Shown: in pieces, positions 22,336 through 30,825 of the stretch | Numbering within the stretch: the stretch's first letter is position 1 | Layout: each line of letters begins with the position of its first letter | DNA from: Alphaproteobacteria bacterium | GTDB taxonomy: Bacteria > Pseudomonadota > Alphaproteobacteria > Caulobacterales > Maricaulaceae | NCBI GenBank assembly: GCA_018222865.1 | Contig: JAAEZM010000001.1 | Location: 443,033 to 507,032 of the forward strand | Direction of reading: 5' to 3' | DNA: 64,000 nucleotides | The notes under the pieces: generated by a model | The model's input: the letters and a program-made list of their open reading frames with translations, nothing else | The model's database searches: none | Told to the model about the DNA's origin: nothing | Program-made: the position numbers and the translations under genes

Positions 22336-22782
22336 CTATCGCGTCGTCGCGGCAATAGAGCCATCAAGGGACAACGCCCCGCCGCCGCGCACAAAGAGAT
22401 AGAAGGCAACAGCTGAGAAAACCAGCGCCGAGGTCCAATTCTCCGGGCCAATCCAGCTCATATAGGCCAAACTCGCCGCAAAGAGCGTCAGGCCGACAAT
22501 GCGGGTCATGAACCCGGCCACCAGGAGCGCGGCCGTAAAATGAGCTCCCCAGACGGCGAGCTGTGCCAGAAACGGCGCCGGCAATAACGGCACGTCCCAA
22601 TAATCCGCAGCGATGACCAATTCAGGAACCACGCCGGGCCAGGCTTCGGCGTTTGCGCGCCCCCATCCCCATAGGCCGGGAACGAGCGCTGCCCGCATGA
22701 CCGCGCCAAGTATCCAGTCTGGAATCAATCGATCAGCGATGATCTTGCCGTCCGAACGGGACGAGCGAGGACTGTTGAACAT
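22336..22782 (-). CDS. DoxX family membrane protein (second copy of the bufferin operon)
   Basis: A 148-residue integral membrane protein of the DoxX/DoxD-like family, with about four helices and the family segment AHFTAALLVAGFMTRIVGLTLFA. The ATG at 22782 is chosen because the frame upstream has no family character and overlaps the previous DoxX gene's surroundings. It lies 68 bp after the other DoxX gene on the same strand, at the end of the bufferin-type operon. DoxX proteins are thought to pass electrons or quinone redox state to partners; its role here is unknown. Confidence 0.75.
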   Translation of the reverse strand: MFNSPRSSRSDGKIIADRLIPDWILGAVMRAALVPGLWGWGRANAEAWPGVVPELVIAADYWDVPLLPAPFLAQLAVWGAHFTAALLVAGFMTRIVGLTLFAASLAYMSWIGPENWTSALVFSAVAFYLFVRGGGALSLDGSIAATTR

Positions 22783-22850
22783 TCTTCCCCCCGGAATACG
22801 CAGCCGCTCGGTTAATGCCCGACCGGTCCCGATGGGGCAATGCAATGCGC

Positions 22851-23390
22851 CTAAGCGGCGAATCTATTTCCAAGAGTGTGATCGATTGACAACCGCCCCG
22901 GACCGTTCACCACCAGATATCCGGCCATGACCATCCAGAGGGCATGCGATCCCCACCACGCTTCCGGATAGACGAAGAACTGGATCACCAGCGTCATCAC
23001 AATCAGTCCCAGAGCCGCAAAACGGGTCATGAGACCAAGCAGCAGCAAGATAGGCAGGATGAACTCGCCTATCGTAGCCATCCATGCCGCAGCACTGGCC
23101 GGGAGCAAAGGAAGGGCGAACTCGGCAGCGAATTGATGCAGCGTGGCTGCTTTCAGCTCCAAGGGAAGTACAGGCAGCTTCACATGCGAGCGTTCAATCG
23201 CGAAGTCATTGATATACTCCGTATAATTGAACACCCCAAAAGTCTCGACCTTGGTGAGGAGCGAACGCCAGAACACACCCGCGAGCGTCAACCGGGCGAG
23301 CAAGGGCAAGAGCGAGCCACCGAAGAGCGTTGTGAGCGTCCGGAAGAATTGCGTGTAAGCGGTGTGAAGGGATTGAATCGGGCGGTTCAT
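22851..23390 (-). CDS. DoxX family membrane protein of the bufferin operon (BufD-like)
   Basis: A 179-residue membrane protein of the DoxX family. The N-terminal segment LARLTLAGVFWRSLLTKVETF, the loop containing FAAEFALPLLPA, and the helix ATIGEFILPILLLLGLMTRF are family-typical. Its ATG overlaps the bufC stop by 4 bp (ATGA), so it is translationally coupled to the bufferin maturation genes. In other bufferin operons a DoxX gene takes the same last position; here a second DoxX gene follows. Confidence 0.82.
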   Translation of the reverse strand: MNRPIQSLHTAYTQFFRTLTTLFGGSLLPLLARLTLAGVFWRSLLTKVETFGVFNYTEYINDFAIERSHVKLPVLPLELKAATLHQFAAEFALPLLPASAAAWMATIGEFILPILLLLGLMTRFAALGLIVMTLVIQFFVYPEAWWGSHALWMVMAGYLVVNGPGRLSIDHTLGNRFAA

Positions 23391-24154
23391 AACAGGTCTT
23401 TCGGGTCTAGACTCACGAAAAGGCCATTGCTGAGCCCGTGTCCGAAGACACGACCCGCAAAGCGTTCATCAGTATCAGGCCCAGCGCGGTCCAGCGCTTG
23501 GCCAAGGGGTTGGGGCGTAGCGAGTGCGTCCAGGAAGACAGCATGCTCGGCGGTAACAATTTCATGGCAGACCTGCCCGCGGTGACGCCAGATCAGGATG
23601 TTCTGTCGCCCCGGCACAAGACGCGTCTCCTCTGGCACACGCCGGGCGCGGCTTGCCAGCCAGAAGTCGAAGAGTGACAGCTCGCATTCAACACGTCGCA
23701 ATGTCGGGTGGAGCCCCAGCAATAATGCAGGCAGATCGGAAGGGGCGAGTTCTGCGACCCGAGCGGCATTGAGCGGTTCGCAATCCGCACCATGATGGGC
23801 TTCCAGCCAAGCTCGATCGAGACGCGCGATATCTGGCAGGTAGGGCAATCGGGATGCGGGCGCATAGGTCGAAATGAAGCTGTCAAACCCGTCGCCATAA
23901 AGCGTCATGGTCTGATCAACCGGCGGAGACGCCTCCCAGAAAGCCTTCGCCAATGGCGAAAAGAAGTTCTCGCCGACGATATGGTTCACGGACGGGTAGG
24001 CCGCCCTGAGCGCTTCGATAGCACTACGCACGACATTATTACGATAAACGGCGAAACGCTCTGCGGCGCCAGGCATATCCAGCCACGCGTTCAACCCGTC
24101 TGTCGTGCCGCTCTGAAGCGCTTCAGCAAAAGCATTATGGAAGGTTTCAGACAT
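23387..24154 (-). CDS. bufC: DUF2063 protein, bufferin maturation partner BufC
   Basis: A 255-residue cytoplasmic protein whose N-terminal 90 residues form the DUF2063 (HvfC) domain: FHNAFAEALQSG, then FAVYRNNVVRSAIEALRAAYP and VGENFFSPLAKAFW. Family members partner the DUF692 oxygenase, presenting the precursor peptide to it. The ATG at 24154 overlaps the bufB stop by 8 bp (ATGTCTGA). The longer reading frame upstream lies inside bufB and is not needed. Later residues contain RRVECELSLFDFWLASRARR, typical of the second domain. Confidence 0.85.
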   Translation of the reverse strand: MSETFHNAFAEALQSGTTDGLNAWLDMPGAAERFAVYRNNVVRSAIEALRAAYPSVNHIVGENFFSPLAKAFWEASPPVDQTMTLYGDGFDSFISTYAPASRLPYLPDIARLDRAWLEAHHGADCEPLNAARVAELAPSDLPALLLGLHPTLRRVECELSLFDFWLASRARRVPEETRLVPGRQNILIWRHRGQVCHEIVTAEHAVFLDALATPQPLGQALDRAGPDTDERFAGRVFGHGLSNGLFVSLDPKDLL

Positions 24155-25031
24155 GCTGCACTGCTCGCGACTGGACACTAGCAAGCAGGCGCGCAGCCTC
24201 GTCTCGCTCTTCGCGGATCACATTATAGGCTGGAATATTGGTATCGCGCTCGATCAGGGTCGGCCTCGCACCAATCCGTTCAATCAGTTTCGCATAAAGC
24301 GTCCAAACCGCGACTGTTACAGCGGCCCCGTGGGTGTCGATCAGCAAGGCTTCGCCAAGGGCCTCGTCAGCCTCATGGCCGGCCAGGTGAATTTCTCCGA
24401 TCGCCTCTGCTGGGAGCGCTTCGAGATAGGCAATGGGATCGTAGGCGAGATTATGGGCGCTGACATGGACATTATTGACATCGACCAGCAGGCCGCAACC
24501 GGTGCGCCGGACCGTCTCACTCAGGAAATCGGCCTCGCTGATCTCTTCTCGCATCGGGATATAGCGAGAAGGGTTTTCGATCAGGATTTTCCGTCCCAGC
24601 ACCTCTTGGACGCGGTCGACATGGCGACAGAAATGGTCGAGGGCTTCCTGCGTCATCGGCGTGGGCAGAAGGTCGTTGAAATAGACACCGGAGTGCACAC
24701 TCCAGGCCAGATGCTCAGAAACCAGCGCAGGCTGGTAACGATCGACCAAGGCCTTTAGCCGCGCAAGATGCCGCTCATTCGGAGGCTCTGCCCCACCGAG
24801 TGACAGGCCAACTCCATGCATGGACATGTCATGATCGGAGCGGATCGCCTCCAGCCAGGCCAGCCTCGGCCCGCCATCGGCCATGTAGTTTTCCGGATGC
24901 ACTTCAAACCAAAGACCGTCCGTCCGGTCCTCCAGAGCCTCTCGATAGTGCTCTGGTTTGAGACCAAGCCCAGCAGTGGGGGATAAGGGCGCTTGGGGCA
25001 AGACGAACGGCCTCCGGTTTCGGGAGGCCAT
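24147..25031 (-). CDS. bufB: DUF692 multinuclear non-heme iron oxygenase BufB
   Basis: MNIO-family enzyme (TIM barrel, two or three irons) that in characterised bufferin systems converts cysteines of the precursor into thiooxazole rings. It has 294 residues. Candidate metal ligands lie in the expected family motifs: H72 in MHGVGLSLGG, E106 and H107 in SEHLAW, E152 in LIENPSRY, D184 with N186-N187 in LLVDVNNVHVSAHN, H215 and H219 in IHLAGH, D232 and H234 in IDTHG, and E261 in LIERD. All seem intact, so the enzyme should be active. It lies 29 bp downstream of the precursor gene bufA and overlaps bufC. Confidence 0.9.
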   Translation of the reverse strand: MASRNRRPFVLPQAPLSPTAGLGLKPEHYREALEDRTDGLWFEVHPENYMADGGPRLAWLEAIRSDHDMSMHGVGLSLGGAEPPNERHLARLKALVDRYQPALVSEHLAWSVHSGVYFNDLLPTPMTQEALDHFCRHVDRVQEVLGRKILIENPSRYIPMREEISEADFLSETVRRTGCGLLVDVNNVHVSAHNLAYDPIAYLEALPAEAIGEIHLAGHEADEALGEALLIDTHGAAVTVAVWTLYAKLIERIGARPTLIERDTNIPAYNVIREERDEAARLLASVQSRAVQHV

Positions 25032-25060
25032 GCAGGCCTCCCATGCAACGGGTCGGTCGC

Positions 25061-25345
25061 TTACGGACGCTCAACCGGCTCGAGCGAACCGTTTCCGTAC
25101 GGTGTTTCAATCGTCGTGCAGGTGCCCTCTGGGACATAGGTCCAGGCATTACCCTGGAAGTCGGCCGTAGACGTGCCAGCGCAGGACGTGCCGGGGCCCG
25201 CTGCGCAGTCGTTTTCGCCCGCGAGGGCGATACCGTAACACTGCTCCATTTCGCCATCGACAGTGGCAGCATTGGCAGCGGCCGAAGCCAGTGACAGGGC
25301 CAGGGCGGACGCGGCAAGAACCGCCATTTGCTTTTCAGCTTTCAT
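25061..25345 (-). CDS. bufA: DUF2282 bufferin precursor peptide (BufA1-like), exported
   Basis: A 94-residue precursor with a Sec signal peptide (about 1-26, cleavage after ASAAANA). The mature 68 residues hold four cysteines: C36 in [11 protein letters not shown]47 in ENDC, C55 in GTSC and C76 in EGTC. These sit in the DUF2282 arrangement that bufferins use, followed by [11 protein letters not shown] and GSLEPVERP. In known bufferins, cysteines are modified by BufB and the exported product binds copper in the periplasm. The start is fixed by the ribosome site GAGGAG 9 bp upstream. It is the first gene of bufA-bufB-bufC-doxX-doxX, whose promoter lies in 25346-25492. Confidence 0.9.
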   Translation of the reverse strand: MKAEKQMAVLAASALALSLASAAANAATVDGEMEQCYGIALAGENDCAAGPGTSCAGTSTADFQGNAWTYVPEGTCTTIETPYGNGSLEPVERP

Positions 25346-25492
25346 CTCACAACTCTCCTCGATGAAGGTCCGGCGAAAAGGGGGGAAAGGGCCGGATCCG
25401 ATGACCGAAAGCTAGCCGAGAAAGCTCAAGAGAAGCCAATAACGAGGCCCTGCCGCGCAATAACCTTCGTGTTATCGCGTGTCAGCGACGCG

Positions 25493-26638
25493 TTAGTTAT
25501 TCGTGAGCGCGTCAATATCGATGGATTGAGATCGAACCGTTTCGCCGGCGTCATCGCGAATTTCCAGAGCGATGGAGCGATCCTCCCAATCGATCTCGAT
25601 GGCACCGAAGTTTACAGGTGCATACATCTCACCAATACGATTTGGGCCCGGCTCATTGTTTTCGTCGCGATAAGACATGTTCAGCGCGGATGAGGTGATT
25701 TCATAAAGCGGGTAGCCGATCACATCATCGCGGAGATACAGGCCGGAAGAATGGCGATCGCCAGAGACAAGGACCACGCCTTCCGCACCGGACCGGGAAA
25801 TCGTTTCGTAGAAACGCTCGCGCTCATGCGGCATGGTGCGCCAGGCCTCCCAGCCATGCCCATCGGCGATCACCTGGATGGAGGAGACAACCAGGCGCAA
25901 ATCCGCCGGCTCACTCAGAACCTCTTCAAACCAGGCCCATTGTGTATCACCCAGCATTGAAACACTGGTATCCTCCGTCGGGATATAGCGCTCCATACCG
26001 ACCGCACCGCGATCAGGCGTCCGTGTCAAATCGCCCCGGAAATAACGTGTATCCAGAAGGATGATCTGCACCCGCTGGCCCTCCGGACCATAGGTGCGGC
26101 TGGTGTAGATACCCGGGCGAGACCGACGCTCATCATCACTGGCGACACCCCAGAATTCGAGGAATAGCTCTTCGGCGAAACCCTTGTAGGGGAAGCGCTC
26201 ACCCATATCATTCATGCCATAATCATGATCATCCCAGGTCGCGAGCATGGGGGTTGTATCCCGCAGCGTCTGGAAGGGTTCGGCGGCGGCCAGCTCTGAA
26301 TAGGCCGTGCGCAGCTCCGTCAGGGTCGCATCCCAAGAGTATGCGTCGCCATAGACATTATCGCCAGTATAGATGAAGAGGTCGCCATTCTGGCCGGCGA
26401 TCGTGTCGAGAATATCGAGCGGTCGTTCCGTGCTGTGGCAGGATCCAAAGAAAATCGATTCCAGAACCGCATCGGCAGCCGGCTCACCCGCACCGGCTGG
26501 TGCGCGCGGGCGCTCCACATCCAACTGGGCATAGTAAGGCGCCAGCGCGTCCACAACATTGTCCGGCGTTTGAACGGTCTGTTCGCCCTGACACGCGGCA
26601 ATGACGAGTACGGATGCGGTTATAAGAAGCTGGCGCAT
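25493..26638 (-). CDS. PhoD-like metallophosphatase/phosphodiesterase lipoprotein
   Basis: Secreted phosphodiesterase or alkaline phosphatase of the PhoD-like superfamily, 381 residues from ATG 26638 (ribosome site AGGGGA). The first residues form a lipoprotein signal ending in LVIAAC, with Cys16 as the likely lipidated residue. Metal-site motifs are GSCHSTERP, YTGDNVYGD, the PhoD hallmark TWDDHDYGMND and LVSGDRHSSG. It therefore probably acts on phosphate esters at the cell surface or in the periplasm. The upstream secreted protein gene lies 58 bp away on the same strand. A tie to the neighbouring bufferin operon is not evident. Confidence 0.85.
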   Translation of the reverse strand: MRQLLITASVLVIAACQGEQTVQTPDNVVDALAPYYAQLDVERPRAPAGAGEPAADAVLESIFFGSCHSTERPLDILDTIAGQNGDLFIYTGDNVYGDAYSWDATLTELRTAYSELAAAEPFQTLRDTTPMLATWDDHDYGMNDMGERFPYKGFAEELFLEFWGVASDDERRSRPGIYTSRTYGPEGQRVQIILLDTRYFRGDLTRTPDRGAVGMERYIPTEDTSVSMLGDTQWAWFEEVLSEPADLRLVVSSIQVIADGHGWEAWRTMPHERERFYETISRSGAEGVVLVSGDRHSSGLYLRDDVIGYPLYEITSSALNMSYRDENNEPGPNRIGEMYAPVNFGAIEIDWEDRSIALEIRDDAGETVRSQSIDIDALTNN

Positions 26639-26696
26639 AAGATTTCCCCTGTTTTCACTCGGAGGTATTCCGTTTTTGTGACAGGGGAATGATAGG

Positions 26697-27419
26697 TTAT
26701 GCAGGTTCGGCAAGCCGAACAAAACTCATCGGCTGGCCACCAACATCAATCCTCACAATCCGGCGCGTCTCGACATCGACAAAGAAGTCGTTTGCGGGCT
26801 CTCCACCGCGTTGTTCGATACGTATGGTCGTAAACGCTCCGCCAGGTGTTTCGATATCGACGGTTTCGATCGCACTGAAGGTGACGGTCTCTACAGCATT
26901 GGACAGGGAAGAATACCAGTCCACCGAAAAGGACTCGCCGGGATCAAGCTCGACTCGGTCTACAAGCATAAAGGTTTGAGCGCGCAGTAGAACACCGCCT
27001 GGGAGTGGCGCTTCGATCGAGCGCTCCTGGGCGTCCTCGCCAGGCCGACTCATCGACATCACCCCATTTGCCGCATCGGAGGTGAAACCGATCTCCCAAC
27101 GAATACTCGTTTCGCCGGTATGAAAATCGATACGAACCTCTTGAGGACTCAGACTGTCAGCATTTACCCGAGCCTCGTAAAGCTCGTAAACCTCCTGAGA
27201 GGCGAACATCGTGCGATCCCAGAGGTGCAAATTATCGCCATCGCGATACCAGCCCAGGCGCATAAAACCGTCCGCTTCGCCGTTAAAGAGCATGCCAAGA
27301 TGGATCTGACCGGCTTCAAGATCCTCCTCGGTCAGGCGCTCACGCCAGTCAATCGGTTGCGCGAAAACCGCCCCGGAAAAGACCAAGGCCAAGCCAAACG
27401 CAGACATTACTTTTTTCAT
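26697..27419 (-). CDS. Secreted protein of unknown function (weakly DUF3108-like)
   Basis: A 240-residue exported protein with a Sec signal peptide (about 1-20, ending SGAVFAQ). The mature part is strand-rich and acidic. The C-terminal section IETPGGAFTTIRIEQRGG then DFFVDVETRRIVRIDVGGQP resembles the DUF3108 pattern of a processed substrate followed by a final strand, but the match is weak and no function is claimed. The ATG at 27419 is chosen because the signal peptide starts there. It lies 58 bp upstream of the PhoD-like gene and could be co-transcribed with it. Confidence 0.6.
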   Translation of the reverse strand: MKKVMSAFGLALVFSGAVFAQPIDWRERLTEEDLEAGQIHLGMLFNGEADGFMRLGWYRDGDNLHLWDRTMFASQEVYELYEARVNADSLSPQEVRIDFHTGETSIRWEIGFTSDAANGVMSMSRPGEDAQERSIEAPLPGGVLLRAQTFMLVDRVELDPGESFSVDWYSSLSNAVETVTFSAIETVDIETPGGAFTTIRIEQRGGEPANDFFVDVETRRIVRIDVGGQPMSFVRLAEPA

Positions 27420-27563
27420 CTTCGCCCCCGAAAACTGTTCCAATTGCCCCACACTATTGCCAAGTCGGACAGTTCCGGCGTTAAACCCGCGTAAAGCGCT
27501 TCACTCTCGCGTGAAAAATGATTCCAACAGCTTACACGGGATCACATTCTGACAAGCACCGAC

Positions 27564-27956
27564 CTATCCAAGCGCAATCTCCCACATCAAACGCCCGGGT
27601 ACGAAGGCGAACAGACCTGGTATGATGAGCGCTCCGAAAAACAGTCCTCTCACTGTGCTGAGATGGCCCTTGAAGTCGCCGGTTACGGCATTCCGGACAA
27701 TCCCGAACAAGCCGAAAAAGGTCAGCGGCACAAACAGGTGAATGAGGGAGAAACTCCCATCATTGATCTCGCGAATGAAAATGGCCGTGCTCGCCACCAT
27801 CGCCATCAAGGCCACCCATACCATGCCCATGATCCGGTGCGGCAAGGCGCCTTTGGGCGCCAGAAGCTGTACCGCGCCGAGACCCAAGGCCGCCAAGGCG
27901 GAAAGGGCGTGAAGCTGGACGACCAAAGGCGCGTCAAAAAAAGCCTGAATATTCAT
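27564..27956 (-). CDS. DUF2306 family membrane protein
   Basis: A 130-residue protein with four membrane helices of the DUF2306 family. Conserved histidines sit in VQLHALSALAAL, PHRIMGMVWV and LIHLFVPLT, and the ending IIPGLFAFVPGRLMW is typical. The histidines at helix ends suggest possible heme or metal binding, but this is not established. The ATG at 27956 is preferred because GGAG lies 6 bp before it; an ATG at 27968 would add four residues. It follows the carotenoid oxygenase gene by 15 bp and probably forms one unit with it. Confidence 0.82.
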   Translation of the reverse strand: MNIQAFFDAPLVVQLHALSALAALGLGAVQLLAPKGALPHRIMGMVWVALMAMVASTAIFIREINDGSFSLIHLFVPLTFFGLFGIVRNAVTGDFKGHLSTVRGLFFGALIIPGLFAFVPGRLMWEIALG

Positions 27957-27971
27957 ACCTGTCTCCATTCC

Positions 27972-29483
27972 TCAGGCTTGTCGCCAGCACCCATGAAAGC
28001 CGAAGGGGCAGGCATAGGGGAGTTGCCAGCTCGCCAGCGGCCCGTCGGATAGGCGCAGGGCATCAAAAACATGAAGCTCGGTCCGGCGATCGCGGGCATT
28101 GAGCGCGGTATGGATCACCCAGCCTTCACCTTCAGCACCTCGCTCCGATGGCAGGAAGAGCGGCTCCTCTACGAAAACGTGCTCGCCATGATCGAAGCCG
28201 TCTTGCGTGCCGGTCTCGAGATCGCGGCGCTCAATCCGGGTCGCACCCCGTTCATCCGCCTCGCTCCAGGCAATATGCCAGGTCTGCCGCCGCCGACGAC
28301 CCACAAAACGCGGATCCACTTGCGGAAACTCAATGTAATCGGGTCCCAGCACCTCGCTCCGGGCGCGACCACCGGCCCCGAGGGTGACCAAGCGGTGTTG
28401 GGTGTGCGAACCGAATTCGCCTTCTGGCTCACCGCGCATGATCATTTGCGCACCCTGACTGACCATGCGCGCATCGTCGGACAGCGCAGCGTCAAGCCGG
28501 ATTTCGCCGTCCGCGCTTTCCCACGCACCGCCAAAATGAAACAGGAAACCCGGGTCGAGCTCCCAAGTCCGACGCTGCGACCAGTCATTCTTGTCAAGCG
28601 CCACCGCTAGCATGGGCGTGCCGGCTTCAAATCCGAAACTTCCATTGAACGTGTCCGCGCGCCCTTGATAGCGATAGCTCCCCACGAGGAAGACCAGCGA
28701 CCGCTCGGTGATCACAAAGTCGTGGACCATGCCGCCTGGAATGTCGGGAATGAGCCCCGCATCGAGCAGTTGACCATCCGGTCCGATCTTCCAGATCACC
28801 AGCCGGTCATTGAATGCGTCCTGGCCGAAATTCCAGACAATACCGGTTTGCGGCTCCACCTTGGGATGGGCTGAGAAGGGCACGCCATCCAGACCCTGAC
28901 CCCAGCGACGCGGGCCGCGGCTCTCCAGCGTTTCAGGATCGAGAGACCAGGCCGATCCGCCTTCCCAGAGCGCCAGCAACTCGTCTCCGACAAGCATGAC
29001 CGAGGTATTGGCCACATTCATATCATCAGGGCCATTCAGCCCGCTCGCGCCGGGTGGCAAAGATCCGAAGCCTGGCCGCAGAAACCGCCCTGCCGCCTCT
29101 TCCTCCACCCATTTATCCGTCTGGGTGAACTGGCCACGGTGCGAAACACGACCATTCGCCAGCTGCCAGGACTGAATGAAACCGTCTCCATCAAACCAAT
29201 GCCGGTAACGCCAGCCCTGACGACTGAAACGTCCGGGACCATTGCGATAAAGCGTGCCGCTGAGGCCCGAAGGCATTTGGCCGTGGATTAGCTGGGCGTC
29301 TCCGGAAAACCCGTCAGCGGGAGCATCGCGAACGATGAGCGTCCAGGGATCCTGCTCGGCATTGCGCTGATATGCAGCGAAGACCGGGTCTTCACCCGCC
29401 GCGCCTGCGATTGCCGGCAGGCCAGCCATCCCGCCAGCAGCGATCAGGAATTGCAGGGCTTCACGACGATTGGTCGACAGCAT
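27972..29483 (-). CDS. Carotenoid oxygenase (RPE65 family), exported
   Basis: Non-heme iron oxygenase of 503 residues that cleaves carotenoid or stilbene-type double bonds. The four iron-ligand histidines are visible: H206 in VPFSAHPKVEP, H254 in GGMVHDFVIT, H316 in PGFLFHFGGAWE and H497 in PFGFHGCW. The motif RNGPGRF near residue 80 is family-typical. The N-terminus NRREALQFLIAAGG looks like a twin-arginine signal ending near AIAGA, so the enzyme is probably exported folded with iron bound. It is flanked on the same strand by DUF2141 (22 bp upstream) and DUF2306 (15 bp downstream). Confidence 0.9.
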   Translation of the reverse strand: MLSTNRREALQFLIAAGGMAGLPAIAGAAGEDPVFAAYQRNAEQDPWTLIVRDAPADGFSGDAQLIHGQMPSGLSGTLYRNGPGRFSRQGWRYRHWFDGDGFIQSWQLANGRVSHRGQFTQTDKWVEEEAAGRFLRPGFGSLPPGASGLNGPDDMNVANTSVMLVGDELLALWEGGSAWSLDPETLESRGPRRWGQGLDGVPFSAHPKVEPQTGIVWNFGQDAFNDRLVIWKIGPDGQLLDAGLIPDIPGGMVHDFVITERSLVFLVGSYRYQGRADTFNGSFGFEAGTPMLAVALDKNDWSQRRTWELDPGFLFHFGGAWESADGEIRLDAALSDDARMVSQGAQMIMRGEPEGEFGSHTQHRLVTLGAGGRARSEVLGPDYIEFPQVDPRFVGRRRRQTWHIAWSEADERGATRIERRDLETGTQDGFDHGEHVFVEEPLFLPSERGAEGEGWVIHTALNARDRRTELHVFDALRLSDGPLASWQLPYACPFGFHGCWRQA

Positions 29484-29505
29484 GGCTGACCTCCTTGAGC
29501 GGTGA

Positions 29506-29934
29506 TTAATCGAAACGGATGGACTGATTGGCGCTTTGGGCTGTCAGCTCAAAGGCTGCATCATCCCAGGAGGCCGGGCCGAAGCGGCCGCGTGCATTGT
29601 TGGAGAAGGCGAAAGGCTCGCTGGGGATACCCATGAGATTGGTGTCCATCTCGCCATTGGCATTCACATCATGGTACATTTTGATGCCATAGCGACCCGC
29701 CGGCAGGGTACCCAGTGTCGCCGTGACTTGCTCGCCGTCTACGCTGGCGCGAATACCAGCAACCGGCGCGCCACCATTCCAGGCATCAGCGCTGTCAAAA
29801 ACGGCGATCATCAAGGAACCTTCGCTCGGGGCGATCCCATCGACCGTCAAGCTCAGCTCAACCGGCATTTCTTGGGCATAGGCCGCACCCATCATGTGTG
29901 CGGAAACAAGTAGCGTGCTGATAAATTTAAACAT
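29506..29934 (-). CDS. DUF2141 family secreted protein
   Basis: A 142-residue exported protein. The signal peptide covers about 1-20 (VSAHMMGAAYAQ). The mature domain is DUF2141, a small beta sandwich: GSLMIAVFDSADAWNGG, LPAGRYGIKMYHDVNANGEMD, NLMGIPSEPFAFSNNARG and FGPASWDDAAFEL are its hallmarks. Its biochemical role is unknown. It heads the unit DUF2141-carotenoid oxygenase-DUF2306 and is divergent from a LytTR regulator gene across 162 bp. Confidence 0.9.
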   Translation of the reverse strand: MFKFISTLLVSAHMMGAAYAQEMPVELSLTVDGIAPSEGSLMIAVFDSADAWNGGAPVAGIRASVDGEQVTATLGTLPAGRYGIKMYHDVNANGEMDTNLMGIPSEPFAFSNNARGRFGPASWDDAAFELTAQSANQSIRFD

Positions 29935-30059
29935 TCACTCTCTCCAGAATTCAAATTCGAAAGCCGGATCAGCCGGCGGTGGAAAGAGTGATGCGGTCCG
30001 AGGTCCCGGCTTGCCAGCGCGTTTACGCAAACAAGCTGCCTAAGCACGCGAAATGCGCT

Positions 30060-30092
30060 AGGTGTTCACTGACGTATCGCGAACCGACACCT
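30060..30092. promoter_or_regulatory. Inverted repeat just before the LytTR gene
   Basis: AGGTGTTC at 30060-30067 faces GAACCGACACCT at 30081-30092, giving nested matches AGGTGT/ACACCT and GTTC/GAAC. It ends 4 bp before the LytTR start codon and sits in the divergent region with DUF2141. It may be an operator or an RNA hairpin in the leader. This is a sequence observation only. Confidence 0.35.
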
Positions 30093-30096
30093 GCCC

Positions 30097-30825
30097 ATGC
30101 CTTTGTCAGTCAAAAAAACGCTCTCTACCCTGATCCCGATCCTGGCGATTGGATCATTCCTGGCCTTTATCGGCCCCTATAACACCCAGGCTTTCGGCAC
30201 GCCGGGCGTCTGGTTTTACTGGACAGGTTTAATCGCCCTGGGCTGGGGGGCGGGCGCTCTGGCGGGGCTGTTTTTCGACCGGGTCAAACCACCCTGGCCG
30301 ATGTGGAGCATCTACATGGCGGTCTCGCTCATGGTGTCCGTTCCAGTGACCAGCGCCGTTGTGCTGATACAGGCGCTGATCTGGGGGCCTTTCGCCTGGC
30401 CCTATATTCCCGGCGTCTTCCTGTCGGTCTGGGTGATCAGTGCCGCGGTCACCGCAATCAGCTATTTGCGCGATGCGCGAACCCAAAGTGTCGGCAACAC
30501 GACGTCCGTGGGGAGTACGCTTATCGAGAAACTGCCGCATCGGCTTCGCAAGTCTGAAATCATCGCCCTGGTCTCAGAGGATCATTATTTGCGGGTGCAT
30601 ACCCGCGATGGTGACGCACTGATCTTGATGCGCTTGAGTGATGCGATAGCAGCTGTGGAGGCCCTGGAAGGTGCCCAGACACACCGCTCCTGGTGGGTGG
30701 CGCGACAAGCCGTGGAAGGCGTCGAGCGCGGCAATGGCCGCGCCACGTTAAGCCTCCCCGGCGGTCTCGAGGCTCCGGTGAGCCGGACTTTTGCGCCAAA
30801 ACTACGTGAAGCGGGCTGGTATTAG
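30097..30825 (+). CDS. Membrane-anchored LytTR family transcriptional regulator
   Basis: A 242-residue regulator: four predicted membrane helices (about 10-30, 38-60, 70-95, 100-126) followed by a cytoplasmic LytTR DNA-binding domain (about 145-240). The domain shows RLRKSEIIALVSEDHYLRVHTRDGD in two parts, LMRLSDAIAAVE, the THRSWWVARQAVEGVER segment and PVSRTFAPKLREAG. It is not a response regulator: no receiver domain is present, so the membrane part may be the sensor. It is divergent from the carotenoid oxygenase cluster, which is its likely target. Its stop overlaps the universal stress gene stop by 4 bp. Confidence 0.85.
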   Translation: MPLSVKKTLSTLIPILAIGSFLAFIGPYNTQAFGTPGVWFYWTGLIALGWGAGALAGLFFDRVKPPWPMWSIYMAVSLMVSVPVTSAVVLIQALIWGPFAWPYIPGVFLSVWVISAAVTAISYLRDARTQSVGNTTSVGSTLIEKLPHRLRKSEIIALVSEDHYLRVHTRDGDALILMRLSDAIAAVEALEGAQTHRSWWVARQAVEGVERGNGRATLSLPGGLEAPVSRTFAPKLREAGWY

